Shown: positions 49,796-59,732 of the stretch, one piece after another
How positions within the stretch are numbered: the stretch's first letter is position 1
Layout: the number at the start of each line of letters is the position of its first letter
Origin: Desulfobacter sp.
GTDB taxonomy: Bacteria; Desulfobacterota; Desulfobacteria; Desulfobacterales; Desulfobacteraceae
NCBI GenBank assembly: GCA_028768525.1
Contig: CP054837.1
Location: forward strand, 5,080,001 to 5,144,000
Length of the DNA: 64,000 nt
Reading direction: 5' to 3'
Notes under the pieces: generated by a model
Seen by the model: only the letters and a program-made list of their open reading frames with translations
Told to the model about the DNA's origin: nothing
Databases searched by the model: none
Program-made: the position numbers and the translations under genes

Positions 49796-52162
49796 TTGGA
49801 CAAATCTAATCTAAACTCAACAGCATGCCCCGGCATTGGCAGCGCCCCGCTTTTCCAGATGATGATGGACAATGCCCCGGATATGATCTGGGCCAAGGAT
49901 CTTAACAATAGGTATCTATTTGCCAACCGCGCCATCTGCGACACCCTTCTCAAATGCGGCAGTCCGGAGGATGTCGTTGGAAAGGACGACCTTTACTTTG
50001 CCGAAGGGGAAAGAAAACGGGGCTATCTGCATACTTTCGGTGATATCTGTGTGGATTCCGACGAAGTGGTCAAGGAGAGCCGGAAAGCGGGCTCTTTTAT
50101 TGAAGAGGGCTTTGTCCGGGGGCGGTACCTGATTTTAGACGTGCACAAGGCGCCGCTGTACAACGATGCCGGAGAAATGGTGGGAACCGTGGGGTCGGCC
50201 AGGGATATCACCGAACAGCGGGCCATGGAACTGAAACTGAAGAAAAGCGAGGCACGGTTCCGGCAGATGGCGGATTTCCTGCCCCTTCCCATTGTCGAAG
50301 TGGATTTTGAACTGAACCTTTCTTATATCAACCGGACCGGACTGGCCTATTTCGGCTACACCCGTGAAGAGGCCGAACAATCGCCTGAGATCAAAAACCG
50401 TATCCCCAGGGAAAGACTCGGGACGGTCTTCTCATGGATGGAGCGGCTTCGCCAGGGCGTTGAGGTTGGCCCCTTTGAAAACCATTTTGTCAAAAAGGAC
50501 GGCACCCGTGTTTTCGGTGTGGTCCATGCCGCCCCCATACGTGAGGACGGGGAGGTGGTGGCCATCCGGGCCTGTTTCACCGATCTCACCCGGCGGCATG
50601 AGGTGGAAATGGCCCTGGGGGAGAGCGAAAGAAGATTCAGAACCCTGTTTAACGTGATCACCGATGCCGTGTTTGTCCATCCCTTTTCCGGGGAAGGGTT
50701 CCTGAACTTTGTGGAGGTGAATAATGCCGCCTCCGGAATGTACGGGTATACCCGGGAGGAATTTCTGGCCATGTCACCCTGGGAGCTGATTCCGGACACG
50801 GGAAGCAAAAGCCGGATCCACACCGAGTCCAGAGCCGCCCTTGAAAAGAAGGGAAAACGGGTGGCGGAGTACCTGCACATCCGGAAGAATAATGAAATTT
50901 TTCCCGTGGAACTCTCTTCCTGCCTTTTTGAATTCCATGGGAAAACCATGATTCTGTCCACGGTGAGGGATATCACCGACCGCCGCCGGAGTGAAAAGGA
51001 GCGGGAAGATGCGGTGAAATTTGCTGCGGAGCAGGAAAAATACGCCCTGGTGGGCCAGGTGGCCGGGAAAATGGCCCATGATTTCAACAATATCCTGGGC
51101 GGAATCATGGGCAACGCCGAATTGTCCCTCATCGACTGCCGGGACGAGGCCGTGAAGTCCACCCTTGGGATCATTCTTGAGCAGACCCTGAGGGGAAGGA
51201 ACCTGACAAGGAACCTGGTGGCCTTTGCCCGGGACCAGGAGCCCAAGGAAGAGTTTTTCGATATCAACGAAAAGCTGGCGTTGGTGCTCAGTCTCATGAA
51301 AAAAGATCTGGAAGGGGTGGCTGTCTCCCTGAAACTTGCCCCCGATCTCCCCGATCTTCTTGCGGATCCGGGCATGATTGAGCATGCCCTGGTCAACCTC
51401 ATCCAGAATTCGGTCCATGCCATGGGTAAACAGCCCCATCCCCGGATGGTGATATCAACGGCCCATTTAAAAAAGGGCCTCTCCATCGAAATCAGGGACA
51501 ACGGGTGCGGTATTCCGGCACGTTTCCATGACCGGATCTACGCCCCATCCTTTACCCTCAAGGGGAGCAAGGATCTTTTGGGCCATTACCATAAAGAGAT
51601 CCGGGGAACGGGTTACGGCATGGCCAATGTTAAAAAATACATCCAAAAGCACCGGGGCCGGATCCGGTTTACCTCAAAAGAGGGGGAGGGCACCTGTTTC
51701 GTCATCACCATCCCCCTGGTCAATAAGGAACTCACCCGCAGAGAAAAACGGCGAATGGAAAACAAGCAGGTGGTCCAGAACAGAAAGATTCTCCTGGTGG
51801 AAGACGAGCCGGACATCTCCGGGGTCCAGGAGAAAATATTGACCCAGGCCCCGTTTTTCCACGAGGTAAGGGTATCCGCAGACGGGCAGGCCGCCCTGGA
51901 GGCCCTTGACCGGGAGGATTTCGACCTGGTCAGCCTGGATTACCTGCTGCCCGGACGGCTCAACGGCATGGATATTTATACCCACATCCGCCGGAACAAT
52001 CCGGATATCCCTGTGATCTTCCTTTCCGGAAACATGGAGTTCATAGAGTCCATTAAGGAGATCAGCGCCCGGGACTCCCGGGTGGCCCATCTGATCAAAC
52101 CCTGCCAGAACATCGTCTATGCAGATACCATCAATGCCTGGCTGGCAGGCGACCCTGAATAG
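49796..52162 (+). CDS. Hybrid sensor histidine kinase with three PAS domains and a receiver
   Basis: This 788-residue signalling protein has no membrane segment, so it is probably cytoplasmic. Order: PAS 1 (~15-140, with PDMIWAKDLNNRYLFANRA), PAS 2 (~150-270), PAS 3 (~275-400), HisKA with MAHDFNNILGG (His near 430), HATPase (NLIQNSVHAM, DNGCGIP, GTGYGMANV) and a receiver from ~660 (ED at 669-670, phospho-acceptor D715 in SLDYLLPG, K768). The start appears to be TTG at 49796 with AAGGG ahead; the next Met lies 21 codons in. It stands alone after the transhydroxylase operon, and its target is unknown. Confidence 0.9.
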   Translation: MDKSNLNSTACPGIGSAPLFQMMMDNAPDMIWAKDLNNRYLFANRAICDTLLKCGSPEDVVGKDDLYFAEGERKRGYLHTFGDICVDSDEVVKESRKAGSFIEEGFVRGRYLILDVHKAPLYNDAGEMVGTVGSARDITEQRAMELKLKKSEARFRQMADFLPLPIVEVDFELNLSYINRTGLAYFGYTREEAEQSPEIKNRIPRERLGTVFSWMERLRQGVEVGPFENHFVKKDGTRVFGVVHAAPIREDGEVVAIRACFTDLTRRHEVEMALGESERRFRTLFNVITDAVFVHPFSGEGFLNFVEVNNAASGMYGYTREEFLAMSPWELIPDTGSKSRIHTESRAALEKKGKRVAEYLHIRKNNEIFPVELSSCLFEFHGKTMILSTVRDITDRRRSEKEREDAVKFAAEQEKYALVGQVAGKMAHDFNNILGGIMGNAELSLIDCRDEAVKSTLGIILEQTLRGRNLTRNLVAFARDQEPKEEFFDINEKLALVLSLMKKDLEGVAVSLKLAPDLPDLLADPGMIEHALVNLIQNSVHAMGKQPHPRMVISTAHLKKGLSIEIRDNGCGIPARFHDRIYAPSFTLKGSKDLLGHYHKEIRGTGYGMANVKKYIQKHRGRIRFTSKEGEGTCFVITIPLVNKELTRREKRRMENKQVVQNRKILLVEDEPDISGVQEKILTQAPFFHEVRVSADGQAALEALDREDFDLVSLDYLLPGRLNGMDIYTHIRRNNPDIPVIFLSGNMEFIESIKEISARDSRVAHLIKPCQNIVYADTINAWLAGDPE

Positions 52163-52243
52163 GTCCCGCCCGCTGATCCGTTTATCCAGGCGCCCCCGGG
52201 AGTATTAAAACGGGGCGGCCTGTCAAAGGTGCGTCACCCGGCA

Positions 52244-52708
52244 TTATCGGGAAGGAAATATCTCCTGGCCCCTGGAGGTGAATGAAGACCTGGAGCCGAT
52301 CATTATGGTTTCAATAATGGGTAAATTCACCGGTTTGCCGGCCTTCCACCGAACCATGAAATTGGCGCCGGAACCCCCGGATTTATCTCCTTGGGAGATG
52401 ACGTACCGGGCGGTTCCCAGGGCATTGAGGGTCACAGGCGCTGCAATGTGCTTTTTTATGCGTTTGCCCTCTGTATCGTAATAGTCCACGGAGAGGATCT
52501 CAATGGGATGGTTGGGATCCGTATTTCTGATGCTCAAGGTGACGGCCAGAAGGGATTGGACCTCCTTATTCCCGCTGTAGATATGGGAATATGCCGGGAC
52601 ATAGACGGTCTGGCCCGTTGATAAATTTTCTTTTGCCCGGGCAGCGTCCGGGGCCGTCACGGTCAGTGTCATCATCAGGATAAAAAAGGCCATTAAAATA
52701 TGCTTCAT
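52244..52708 (-). CDS. DUF3124-family exported protein
   Basis: This 154-residue protein has a signal peptide (ILMAFFILMMTLTVTAPDAARA) and the family pattern GQTVYVPAYSHIYSG, LAVTLSIRNTDPNHPIEILSVDYYDTEGKRIKKH and FMVRWKAGKPVNLPIIETIMIGS. The function of DUF3124 is not known; a periplasmic location is likely. GGAGAG precedes the ATG. It converges on the kinase gene and diverges from the peptide transporter. Confidence 0.8.
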   Translation of the reverse strand: MKHILMAFFILMMTLTVTAPDAARAKENLSTGQTVYVPAYSHIYSGNKEVQSLLAVTLSIRNTDPNHPIEILSVDYYDTEGKRIKKHIAAPVTLNALGTARYVISQGDKSGGSGANFMVRWKAGKPVNLPIIETIMIGSRSSFTSRGQEIFPSR

Positions 52709-52970
52709 GCTTACTCTCCGTCATGCCGGGTACGGGCCCCGGCGTTCTAGTCAATGATCATATGGATGTATAGTTGACTTATGAGAAAAAATCCAGGGCC
52801 AATTCCTTCCCTTCCCAACCGGGCGGCCGGGGCATGTCCAATATTTAGCTTGCGCCCCGGAAAGAAGGCGTATAAAGTCGATTTTAAGTTTATTACATGC
52901 CGGCCCGGTTCCGGAGGGCAGGTGTCGTCGTAACCCAGTGTCAACTGTTAACCTGAAGGAGAGAAACAAG

Positions 52971-54566
52971 ATGAGATTGCAAAAGGCTGTTTTAACATTG
53001 TTCTTCGCCCTGATGCTCGGCATTTTTGCCGCATCGGCCCAGGCCAAAACCCTGGTCTATTGTTCCGAAGGGAGCCCTGAAGGGTTTACCCCCATCCACT
53101 ACACCGCAGGCACCACCTTTGACGCCTCCTCCCGGCAGATTTTCGACCGGCTTGTGCTCTTTGAGCGGGGCACCACCAAAATCATCCCCGGCCTGGCCAC
53201 CTCATGGGACGTCTCCGAAGACGGCAAAACCTATACCTTCCACCTGAGAAAAGGGGTGGATTTCCACACAACCCCATTTTTTACCCCCACCCGGCAGTTT
53301 AACGCCGACGACGTACTCTTCACCTTTAACCGGGCGGCGGACAAAAACCATCCCTACCACAAGGTATCCGGCGCAAGTTACGAATACTACGAAGCCATGG
53401 GCATGGATGAACTGATTGAATCCCTGACCAAAACCGACGATTACACCATCGTTTTCAAGCTCACCCGCCCCGAGGCCCCTTTCATCGCCAACCTGGGCAT
53501 GGATTTCGCCTCCATCCACTCCGCCGAATATGCCGACAAGATGATGGCGGCCGGAACGGCTGAAAACTTCGACCAGCAGCCCATCGGCACCGGCCCCTAT
53601 GTATTCGTCTCCTACCAGAAGGATTCCATGATCCGGTACAAGGCCCATCCCACCTATTGGCAGGGCAAGGCCAAAATCGATAAACTGGTATTCTCCATCA
53701 CCCCTGATCCCTCTGTCCGCTATGCCAAGCTGAAAGCCGGTGAATGCCACGTCATGCCCTATCCCAACCCGGCGGACCTGGCCCTGATGAAAAAAGACCC
53801 CAAGGTAAATCTGATGGAGCAGGAAGGGCTGAACGTGGGCTATCTCGGGTTCAACACCGAGAAAAAACCTTTTGACAACCTTAAGGTCAGAAAAGCCCTG
53901 AACATGGCCGTGAACAAAGCGGCCATCATCGATGCCATCTACCAGGGGGCCGGCAAGGCCGCCGTCAACCCCATCCCCCCGACCATCTGGTCCTACAATG
54001 AAAGCATCAAAGATTATCCCTATGACCCCGAAGCCGCCAAAAAGATGCTGGCCGACGCCGGGTTTAAGGACGGATTTGAAACCAATATCTGGGCCATGCC
54101 CGTACAGCGCCCATACAACCCCAATGCCCGCCGCATGGCTGAAATGATCCAGGCCGACTGGGCCAAGGTCGGGGTCAAGGCCAAAATCGTTTCCTTTGAA
54201 TGGGGGGAATACCTGAAACGCTCGAAGGAAGGGGAACATGAAACCGTGCTCCTGGGATGGACCGGCGACAACGGCGATCCCGACAACTTCCTCAACGTGC
54301 TGCTGGGCTGCGATGCCATCGGCTCTGCCAACCGCGCCAGATGGTGCTACAAGCCCTTTAACGACCTGCTGGTACAGGCCAAAACCACTTCCGACGTTGC
54401 GGTCAGAACCCAGCTCTACCGTGAAGCCCAGAAGATATTCAAGGAACAGGCCCCCTGGGTCACCATCGGCCATTCCGTGGTCTATGAACCCATCAGAAAA
54501 GAGGTGGTTGATTATAAAATCGATCCCTTTGGCGGGCACATCTTCTACGGTGTAGACCTCAAATAA
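52971..54566 (+). CDS. dppA: Peptide/nickel-type ABC transporter substrate-binding protein
   Basis: This 531-residue periplasmic protein of the SBP_bac_5 family has signal peptide KAVLTLFFALMLGIFAASAQA. Family landmarks include FDRLVLFERGTTKIIPGLATSWDVSEDGKTYTFHLRKGVDFH and the NMAVNKAAIIDAIYQGAGKAAVNPIPP block. Dipeptide-binding DppA is the nearest named relative; nickel or haem cannot be excluded. I use ATG 52971 with AAGGAGAG ahead rather than the upstream GTG. It heads the transporter operon; a hairpin follows it, likely to raise its output over the permeases. Confidence 0.9.
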   Translation: MRLQKAVLTLFFALMLGIFAASAQAKTLVYCSEGSPEGFTPIHYTAGTTFDASSRQIFDRLVLFERGTTKIIPGLATSWDVSEDGKTYTFHLRKGVDFHTTPFFTPTRQFNADDVLFTFNRAADKNHPYHKVSGASYEYYEAMGMDELIESLTKTDDYTIVFKLTRPEAPFIANLGMDFASIHSAEYADKMMAAGTAENFDQQPIGTGPYVFVSYQKDSMIRYKAHPTYWQGKAKIDKLVFSITPDPSVRYAKLKAGECHVMPYPNPADLALMKKDPKVNLMEQEGLNVGYLGFNTEKKPFDNLKVRKALNMAVNKAAIIDAIYQGAGKAAVNPIPPTIWSYNESIKDYPYDPEAAKKMLADAGFKDGFETNIWAMPVQRPYNPNARRMAEMIQADWAKVGVKAKIVSFEWGEYLKRSKEGEHETVLLGWTGDNGDPDNFLNVLLGCDAIGSANRARWCYKPFNDLLVQAKTTSDVAVRTQLYREAQKIFKEQAPWVTIGHSVVYEPIRKEVVDYKIDPFGGHIFYGVDLK

Positions 54567-54573
54567 GACAAAA

Positions 54574-54607
54574 GGGCCGGGGCGGCAACGCTTCCGGCCC
54601 TTCGCTT
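54574..54607 (+). terminator. Intercistronic hairpin between binding protein and permease genes
   Basis: AAGGGCCGG (54572-54580) pairs with CCGGCCCTT (54594-54602), then CGCTTTTA follows. It is a partial terminator or stabiliser after the binding-protein gene. Confidence 0.75.
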
Positions 54608-54634
54608 TTATGAACCTCCAAAAACATTGAGATT

Positions 54635-55642
54635 ATGATTCAATTTATTTTCAGGCGGTTTCTCCATATTTTTCCGGCCTTTATCGGCATCACCCTGCTG
54701 ACCTTTTCACTGATCCACCTCATTCCCGGGGACCCGGTTGAACTGCGGGCCGGGGAGCGGGGCATTGATCCGGCCCGCCATGCCAGACTCAAGGCACAGA
54801 TGGGGCTGGATGACCCGCTTTATGTCCAGTATTTCAGATATATCAAAGGGGTCGTCCACGGGGACCTGGGAAAATCCTTTGTCACCAAAAAGCCCATCCT
54901 CAAGGAGTTTTTCTCCCTGTTTCCGGCCACCATGGAGCTGTCCATCTGTGCCATGATATTTGCGGTGGCCATCGGGCTGCCCGTGGGGATACTGGCCGGG
55001 GTCAAGCGGGGATCGGTATTCGACCATTCGGTGATGGCCGTGTCCCTGACCGGCTATTCCATGCCCATTTTCTGGCTGGGGATATTGTTTATCCTGCTCT
55101 TTTCCGTCCATCTGGGATGGACACCGGTATCGGGGCGGATTTCGGCCATGTTCTGGATCGATGCGGATACGGGCTTCATGATCATCGACGCCTGGCGGTC
55201 CGATGAAAAAGGGGCCCTTGTGTCGGCCCTGCGCCATCTGATTCTGCCCTCCGTGGTCCTGGGGACCATCCCCCTGGCCGTGATTGCGCGGATGACCCGC
55301 TCCTCCATGCTGGAAGTCCTCCAGGCCGACTATGTGCGCACGGCCAAGGCCAAGGGGCTTTCCCCTTTCAGGATCACCATGATCCACGCCCTGCGCAACG
55401 CCATGATTCCGGTGATCACGGTGATCGGGCTACAGACCGGGGTCCTCCTGGCCGGGGCCATCCTCACCGAGACCATTTTTGCCTGGCCCGGGGTGGGCAA
55501 GTGGATGGTGGAATCCATTTCACGGCGGGATTATCCGGCGGTACAGGGGGGGATCCTCATCATCGCCACCATGATCATCCTGGTCAACCTCTGCGTTGAC
55601 ATGCTCTACGGCATCATCAATCCCCGTATCCGGCACACCTGA
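54635..55642 (+). CDS. dppB: ABC transporter permease DppB-like
   Basis: This 335-residue inner-membrane permease has about six helices and the DppB N-terminus (RRFLHIFPAFIGITLLTFSLIHLIPGDPVE). The cytoplasmic EAA-type loop lies near DYVRTAKAKGLSPFRITMIHALRNAMIPV. It forms the channel with the next gene product, DppC-like. It starts 69 bases after the binding-protein stop. Confidence 0.93.
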   Translation: MIQFIFRRFLHIFPAFIGITLLTFSLIHLIPGDPVELRAGERGIDPARHARLKAQMGLDDPLYVQYFRYIKGVVHGDLGKSFVTKKPILKEFFSLFPATMELSICAMIFAVAIGLPVGILAGVKRGSVFDHSVMAVSLTGYSMPIFWLGILFILLFSVHLGWTPVSGRISAMFWIDADTGFMIIDAWRSDEKGALVSALRHLILPSVVLGTIPLAVIARMTRSSMLEVLQADYVRTAKAKGLSPFRITMIHALRNAMIPVITVIGLQTGVLLAGAILTETIFAWPGVGKWMVESISRRDYPAVQGGILIIATMIILVNLCVDMLYGIINPRIRHT

Positions 55643-55653
55643 TTGGAGGACCC

Positions 55654-56589
55654 ATGACTGAAAATTCAATTGCACCATCCGGCGCTGACGCTGCTAAGGC
55701 TGCCACCGCTGCCGGCACCGCCCTGGGGCCGGACCATCCCTTAAAAGAATTCTGGAAATACTTCAGTGAAAACCGCGGCGCCGTGGCCGGCCTTTATTTC
55801 ATACTGGCGGCCATTCTGGTGGCCGTCTTTGCCGATGTTCTGGCCCCCCACAGCCCCTTTGAGCAATACCGGGATGCCATCCTGGTGCCGCCCTTCTGGC
55901 AGGACGGGGGGAGTTCTAAATTTTTGCTGGGCACCGATGATGTGGGCCGGGACATCCTTTCCCGCCTGATCTACGGGGCACGGCTCTCCCTTTTTGTGGG
56001 CGTGATCGTCGTCACCCTCTCCCTGGGAACGGGCATCCTTCTGGGCCTTACGGCCGGGTATTTTGAAGGGGCCTTTGAAATTGTCATCATGCGGCTGATG
56101 GATATCATGCTGGCCCTGCCCAGCCTGCTCCTTGCCATGGCCATCGTGGCGGTGCTGGGACCAAGCCTGCAGAACGCCATCGTGGCCATTGCCGTGATCA
56201 TGCTCCCCCATTACGTCCGCCTGACCCGGGCCTCGGTGATGGCGGAAAAGACCCAGGATTATGTGACGGCATCCCGGGTCTGCGGGGCAGGGCGGCTGAG
56301 GATGATGTTCATCGTACTGCTGCCCAACTGCATGGCCCCCCTCATTGTCCAGGCCACCCTGGGCTTTTCCTCGGCCATACTGGATGCGGCGGCCTTGGGG
56401 TTCCTGGGCATGGGCGCACAGCCCCCTACTCCTGAATGGGGGGCCATGCTGGCCAATGCCCTGCAGTTTGTCCAGCGGGCCTGGTGGGTGGTGACCTTCC
56501 CCGGCCTTTCCATTCTTCTTACCGTATTGGCGTTCAACCTGGCCGGCGACGGCCTGAGGGACGCCCTTGATCCCAAAATGAAGAGATAG
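55654..56589 (+). CDS. dppC: ABC transporter permease DppC-like
   Basis: This 311-residue permease has an Ala-rich cytoplasmic N-terminus, the OppC_N segment (FSENRGAVAGLYFILAAILVAVFADVLAPHSP), the KFLLGTDDVGRDILSRLIYGARLSL motif typical of DppC/OppC, and the EAA-type loop QDYVTASRVCGAGRLRMMFIVLLPN. It starts 11 bases after dppB and completes the transmembrane pair. Confidence 0.93.
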   Translation: MTENSIAPSGADAAKAATAAGTALGPDHPLKEFWKYFSENRGAVAGLYFILAAILVAVFADVLAPHSPFEQYRDAILVPPFWQDGGSSKFLLGTDDVGRDILSRLIYGARLSLFVGVIVVTLSLGTGILLGLTAGYFEGAFEIVIMRLMDIMLALPSLLLAMAIVAVLGPSLQNAIVAIAVIMLPHYVRLTRASVMAEKTQDYVTASRVCGAGRLRMMFIVLLPNCMAPLIVQATLGFSSAILDAAALGFLGMGAQPPTPEWGAMLANALQFVQRAWWVVTFPGLSILLTVLAFNLAGDGLRDALDPKMKR

Positions 56590-56632
56590 TTGAAAAAGGT
56601 AGTTGAAATAGAGAGTTAAAAAAGGTGCGATA

Positions 56633-57586
56633 ATGACAGAGTTGCTTGAAATAGAAAAACTATCGGTGGATTTTGACGGATTCAAGGCGGTGGATGATGT
56701 GAGCATTTCCCTGGGCAAGGGGCAGGTCCTGGGCATTGTGGGGGAATCCGGTTCGGGCAAAAGCGTGACCCAGCTGGCCCTCATGGGCCTGATCCCCTAT
56801 CCCGGTATCATTGAGGCGGATACCCTTTCATTCGACGGCCGGGACCTGCTTTCCATGGCTTCCAAAAAACGGCGGGCCATCACGGGCAAGGAGGTGGCCA
56901 TGATCTTCCAGGAGCCCATGACCAGCCTCAACCCCTGCTTCACCGTGGGGTTCCAGATAAAGGAGGCCCTTAAAATCCATGAAGGGGGCAGCCGGGCCCA
57001 GCGGAAGGAACGGGCACTGGAGCTGCTCCGCCAGGTGGGGATCCCTGCCCCGGAGGACCGGCTCAAATGCTTTCCCCACCAACTTTCCGGCGGCATGTGC
57101 CAGCGGGTGATGATCGCCATGGCCATTGCCTGCAACCCCAGCCTGCTCATTGCCGACGAACCCACCACGGCCCTGGATGTGACCATTCAGGCCCAGATTA
57201 TGGATCTGCTGCTGGACCTGCAGAAGGAGCGGCAGATGGCCCTTATCCTCATTACCCATGACATGGCCGTGATCGCCGAAACCGTTGAAAATGTGGTGGT
57301 GATGTATGCCGGACAGGTGGTGGAGAAAAATACCGCCAAAAATATTTTCAAGGCCCCCCGTCACCCCTACACCCAGGCCCTGCTGTCGGCCCTGCCCGAG
57401 CGGAATGAAGATTCCAGGCGCCTGCCCGTGATCCCCGGTGTGGTGCCGGGCAAGTACGACCGGCCCGGGGGCTGCCTTTTCCATCCCCGGTGCAGCCAGG
57501 CCCAGGAGCGGTGCAAAACCCTTTCCCCCACCCTGGAACAGACAGCGCAGGGCGCCGCCATCCGCTGCCATTATCCCCTGAATTAA
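56633..57586 (+). CDS. dppD: ABC transporter ATPase DppD-like
   Basis: This 317-residue ATPase has Walker A GESGSGKS, signature LSGGMCQRVMIAMA, Walker B LLIADEPTTALD and the switch His in LITHDMAV. The C-terminal oligopeptide-transporter motif with GCLFHPRCSQAQERC is present and may bind an FeS cluster in this family. It energises the importer together with the DppF-like ATPase. Confidence 0.93.
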   Translation: MTELLEIEKLSVDFDGFKAVDDVSISLGKGQVLGIVGESGSGKSVTQLALMGLIPYPGIIEADTLSFDGRDLLSMASKKRRAITGKEVAMIFQEPMTSLNPCFTVGFQIKEALKIHEGGSRAQRKERALELLRQVGIPAPEDRLKCFPHQLSGGMCQRVMIAMAIACNPSLLIADEPTTALDVTIQAQIMDLLLDLQKERQMALILITHDMAVIAETVENVVVMYAGQVVEKNTAKNIFKAPRHPYTQALLSALPERNEDSRRLPVIPGVVPGKYDRPGGCLFHPRCSQAQERCKTLSPTLEQTAQGAAIRCHYPLN

Positions 57587-57602
57587 GGAGTGCGCATACA
57601 TT

Positions 57603-58580
57603 ATGGAAAAAAATCCCATTCTCGTTTCAAAGGACCTGGCCCGGTATTACACAGTAAAACAGGGGGGGCTGATTAAGAAAAAGGCATCGCTTAAAGCCAT
57701 GGACGGGGTGAGCTTCACCCTTGAAAAGGGGAAAACCCTGGCCGTGGTGGGGGAGTCGGGATGCGGCAAATCTACCCTGGCCCGGGTGGTGACCATGATT
57801 GAGCCCCCAACGGCCGGAGAACTTCACATCGGCGGCATCCATGTGAATTCCTGCACCGGGGAGGAGCGCAAAAGCCTGAGGTCCAGGGTCCAGATTGTCT
57901 TCCAGGACCCATACGGCTCCCTGAACCCGAGAAAGAAGGTGGGGTCCATCCTCCAGGAACCCTTGACCATCAACACGAATCTGAACAGGGCCGAAAAAAA
58001 GGAAAAGGCCCTGGCTATCATGGAAAAGGTGGGGTTGAGCCCGGAACAGTATAATAGGTATCCCCATATGTTTTCAGGGGGGCAGCGCCAGCGCATCGCG
58101 ATTGCCCGGGCACTCATGCTCAATCCGGACATCGTGGTGGCGGACGAACCGGTGTCGGCCCTGGATGTGTCGGTGCAGGCCCAGGCCCTCAACCTGTTCA
58201 TGGATCTCCAGGAGGAGATGAACCTGGCCTATCTCTTTATTTCCCATGACCTCTCCGTGGTCCGGCTCATCTGCGACGAGGTGCTGGTCATGTACCTGGG
58301 ACGGCCGGTGGAGCAGGGGGACAAAAAGGTGATTTTTGAAAAGCCCCTCCACCCCTATACCGTGGCCCTCATGGCCGCCACCCCCCATGTGGACCGGGAG
58401 CGGCGCATGGGCCGTATTCGACTGAGCGGGGAACTGCCTTCTCCCCTGGATCCCCCTCCGGGCTGCCCCTTTCATCTGAGATGCCGCTACCGGACCGACT
58501 TGTGCAGCCTTGAACGCCCCCAGCTCAGGCACCTTGAAAATCGGCTGGTGGCGTGCCATAATGCGGAACAATTTTTATAG
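57603..58580 (+). CDS. dppF: ABC transporter ATPase DppF-like
   Basis: This 325-residue ATPase has Walker A GESGCGKST, Q-loop VFQDPYGSLNPRKKVGSILQEPL (a DppF/OppF hallmark), signature FSGGQRQRIAIARAL, Walker B IVVADEPVSALD and a C-terminal GCPFHLRCRYRTDLC motif. It starts 16 bases after dppD and ends 14 before the M24 peptidase gene, showing one operon. Confidence 0.93.
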   Translation: MEKNPILVSKDLARYYTVKQGGLIKKKASLKAMDGVSFTLEKGKTLAVVGESGCGKSTLARVVTMIEPPTAGELHIGGIHVNSCTGEERKSLRSRVQIVFQDPYGSLNPRKKVGSILQEPLTINTNLNRAEKKEKALAIMEKVGLSPEQYNRYPHMFSGGQRQRIAIARALMLNPDIVVADEPVSALDVSVQAQALNLFMDLQEEMNLAYLFISHDLSVVRLICDEVLVMYLGRPVEQGDKKVIFEKPLHPYTVALMAATPHVDRERRMGRIRLSGELPSPLDPPPGCPFHLRCRYRTDLCSLERPQLRHLENRLVACHNAEQFL

Positions 58581-58594
58581 CAGAAAGACCTAAA

Positions 58595-59695
58595 ATGAAA
58601 CTATCGGATAAAATCGAAGAATTGACCCGGTCCATGGCCGATGCCGGCCTGGACTGCATGATCATCCCCCCCTCCGGGGACATGAATTATCTCATCGGAT
58701 TCAACCCCGGGGGATGCGAACGGTTCCAGGCCGTGTTTGCCACCCGGAAGGGAGACCTTTTTTGCGTTACCAACCGGCTCTACCAGGAAGATATGGGGGC
58801 GGCCCTGCCGGAAAATACCCCCATGTACACCTGGGATGATGCCGGCAGTTTTCAGCAGGCCGTTGAAAAGGGGTTTGCAGCCCATGGCCTGACCCAGGCT
58901 GCCGTGGGCATCAACGATGCCGTCCGTGCCGTGGATCTCATGGCGCTCCAGACCCTGTTTCCTGACTGCCGGTTTGTGGACGGCGGCCCGGTGCTGTCGG
59001 CCTGCAGGATCATTAAAACCCCGGAGCAGATCCGGGCCATGAAGGCGGCCGGCGCCCGTGCCGATGCCGTCATGGACGAGCTCAAATCCTTTATCCGGCC
59101 GGGCATCACCGAACTGGATATTAAAAATTATATCCTGGATGCCTTTGCCAAGCAGGGGCTGGCACCCTCCTTCACCCCCATCGTGGCCTCGGGGGCCAAT
59201 AATTCCAGGCCCCATTACAACAAGGACGGCCGGGTGATTACCGAAAAGGATGTAATCATCCTGGATTTCGGCTGCATGGTGGACGGGTTCTGCTCGGATA
59301 CCTCCCGCACCTTTTTTCTGGGGGAGCCGGGGGAGCGGAACCGGGAGATTTACGCCATTGTAAAAAAGGCATTTGAGGCGGCGGCTGCCGCTGTCCGCCA
59401 GGGCGTCACCGCCGGGGAGGTGGACCGGGCGGCCCGGGATATCATTGAGGGGGCCGGATACGGGGAGTATTTCCTCAACCGCACCGGACACGGCATCGGC
59501 ATGGATGTCCACGAAGAACCCTTTATCCGGGGGAACAGCCCCCGGGTGCTGGCGCCGGGCATGGCCTTCAGTATTGAACCGGGCATCTACATCCCCGGCG
59601 AGGTGGGCATGCGTATCGAGGATATTTATATTGTGAATGAAAAGGGCGAGGGGGAAACCCTGAACCGGTCCGACCGGGAACTGACCATTATTTGA
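58595..59695 (+). CDS. M24-family metallopeptidase (Xaa-Pro aminopeptidase/dipeptidase)
   Basis: This 366-residue cytosolic peptidase has a creatinase-like N-terminal domain (~1-130) and a pita-bread catalytic domain. Metal ligands are visible: D in ILDFGCMVDGFCSD (two Asp), H in GTGHGIGMDVHE, E in SIEPGIYIPGE and E in MRIEDIYIV. Closely behind a peptide importer, it likely cleaves imported Pro-containing di- or oligopeptides. Confidence 0.9.
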   Translation: MKLSDKIEELTRSMADAGLDCMIIPPSGDMNYLIGFNPGGCERFQAVFATRKGDLFCVTNRLYQEDMGAALPENTPMYTWDDAGSFQQAVEKGFAAHGLTQAAVGINDAVRAVDLMALQTLFPDCRFVDGGPVLSACRIIKTPEQIRAMKAAGARADAVMDELKSFIRPGITELDIKNYILDAFAKQGLAPSFTPIVASGANNSRPHYNKDGRVITEKDVIILDFGCMVDGFCSDTSRTFFLGEPGERNREIYAIVKKAFEAAAAAVRQGVTAGEVDRAARDIIEGAGYGEYFLNRTGHGIGMDVHEEPFIRGNSPRVLAPGMAFSIEPGIYIPGEVGMRIEDIYIVNEKGEGETLNRSDRELTII

Positions 59696-59732
59696 CCCGG
59701 CGGTTTCTAAAATCACTGCCAGGAAGCGGCAT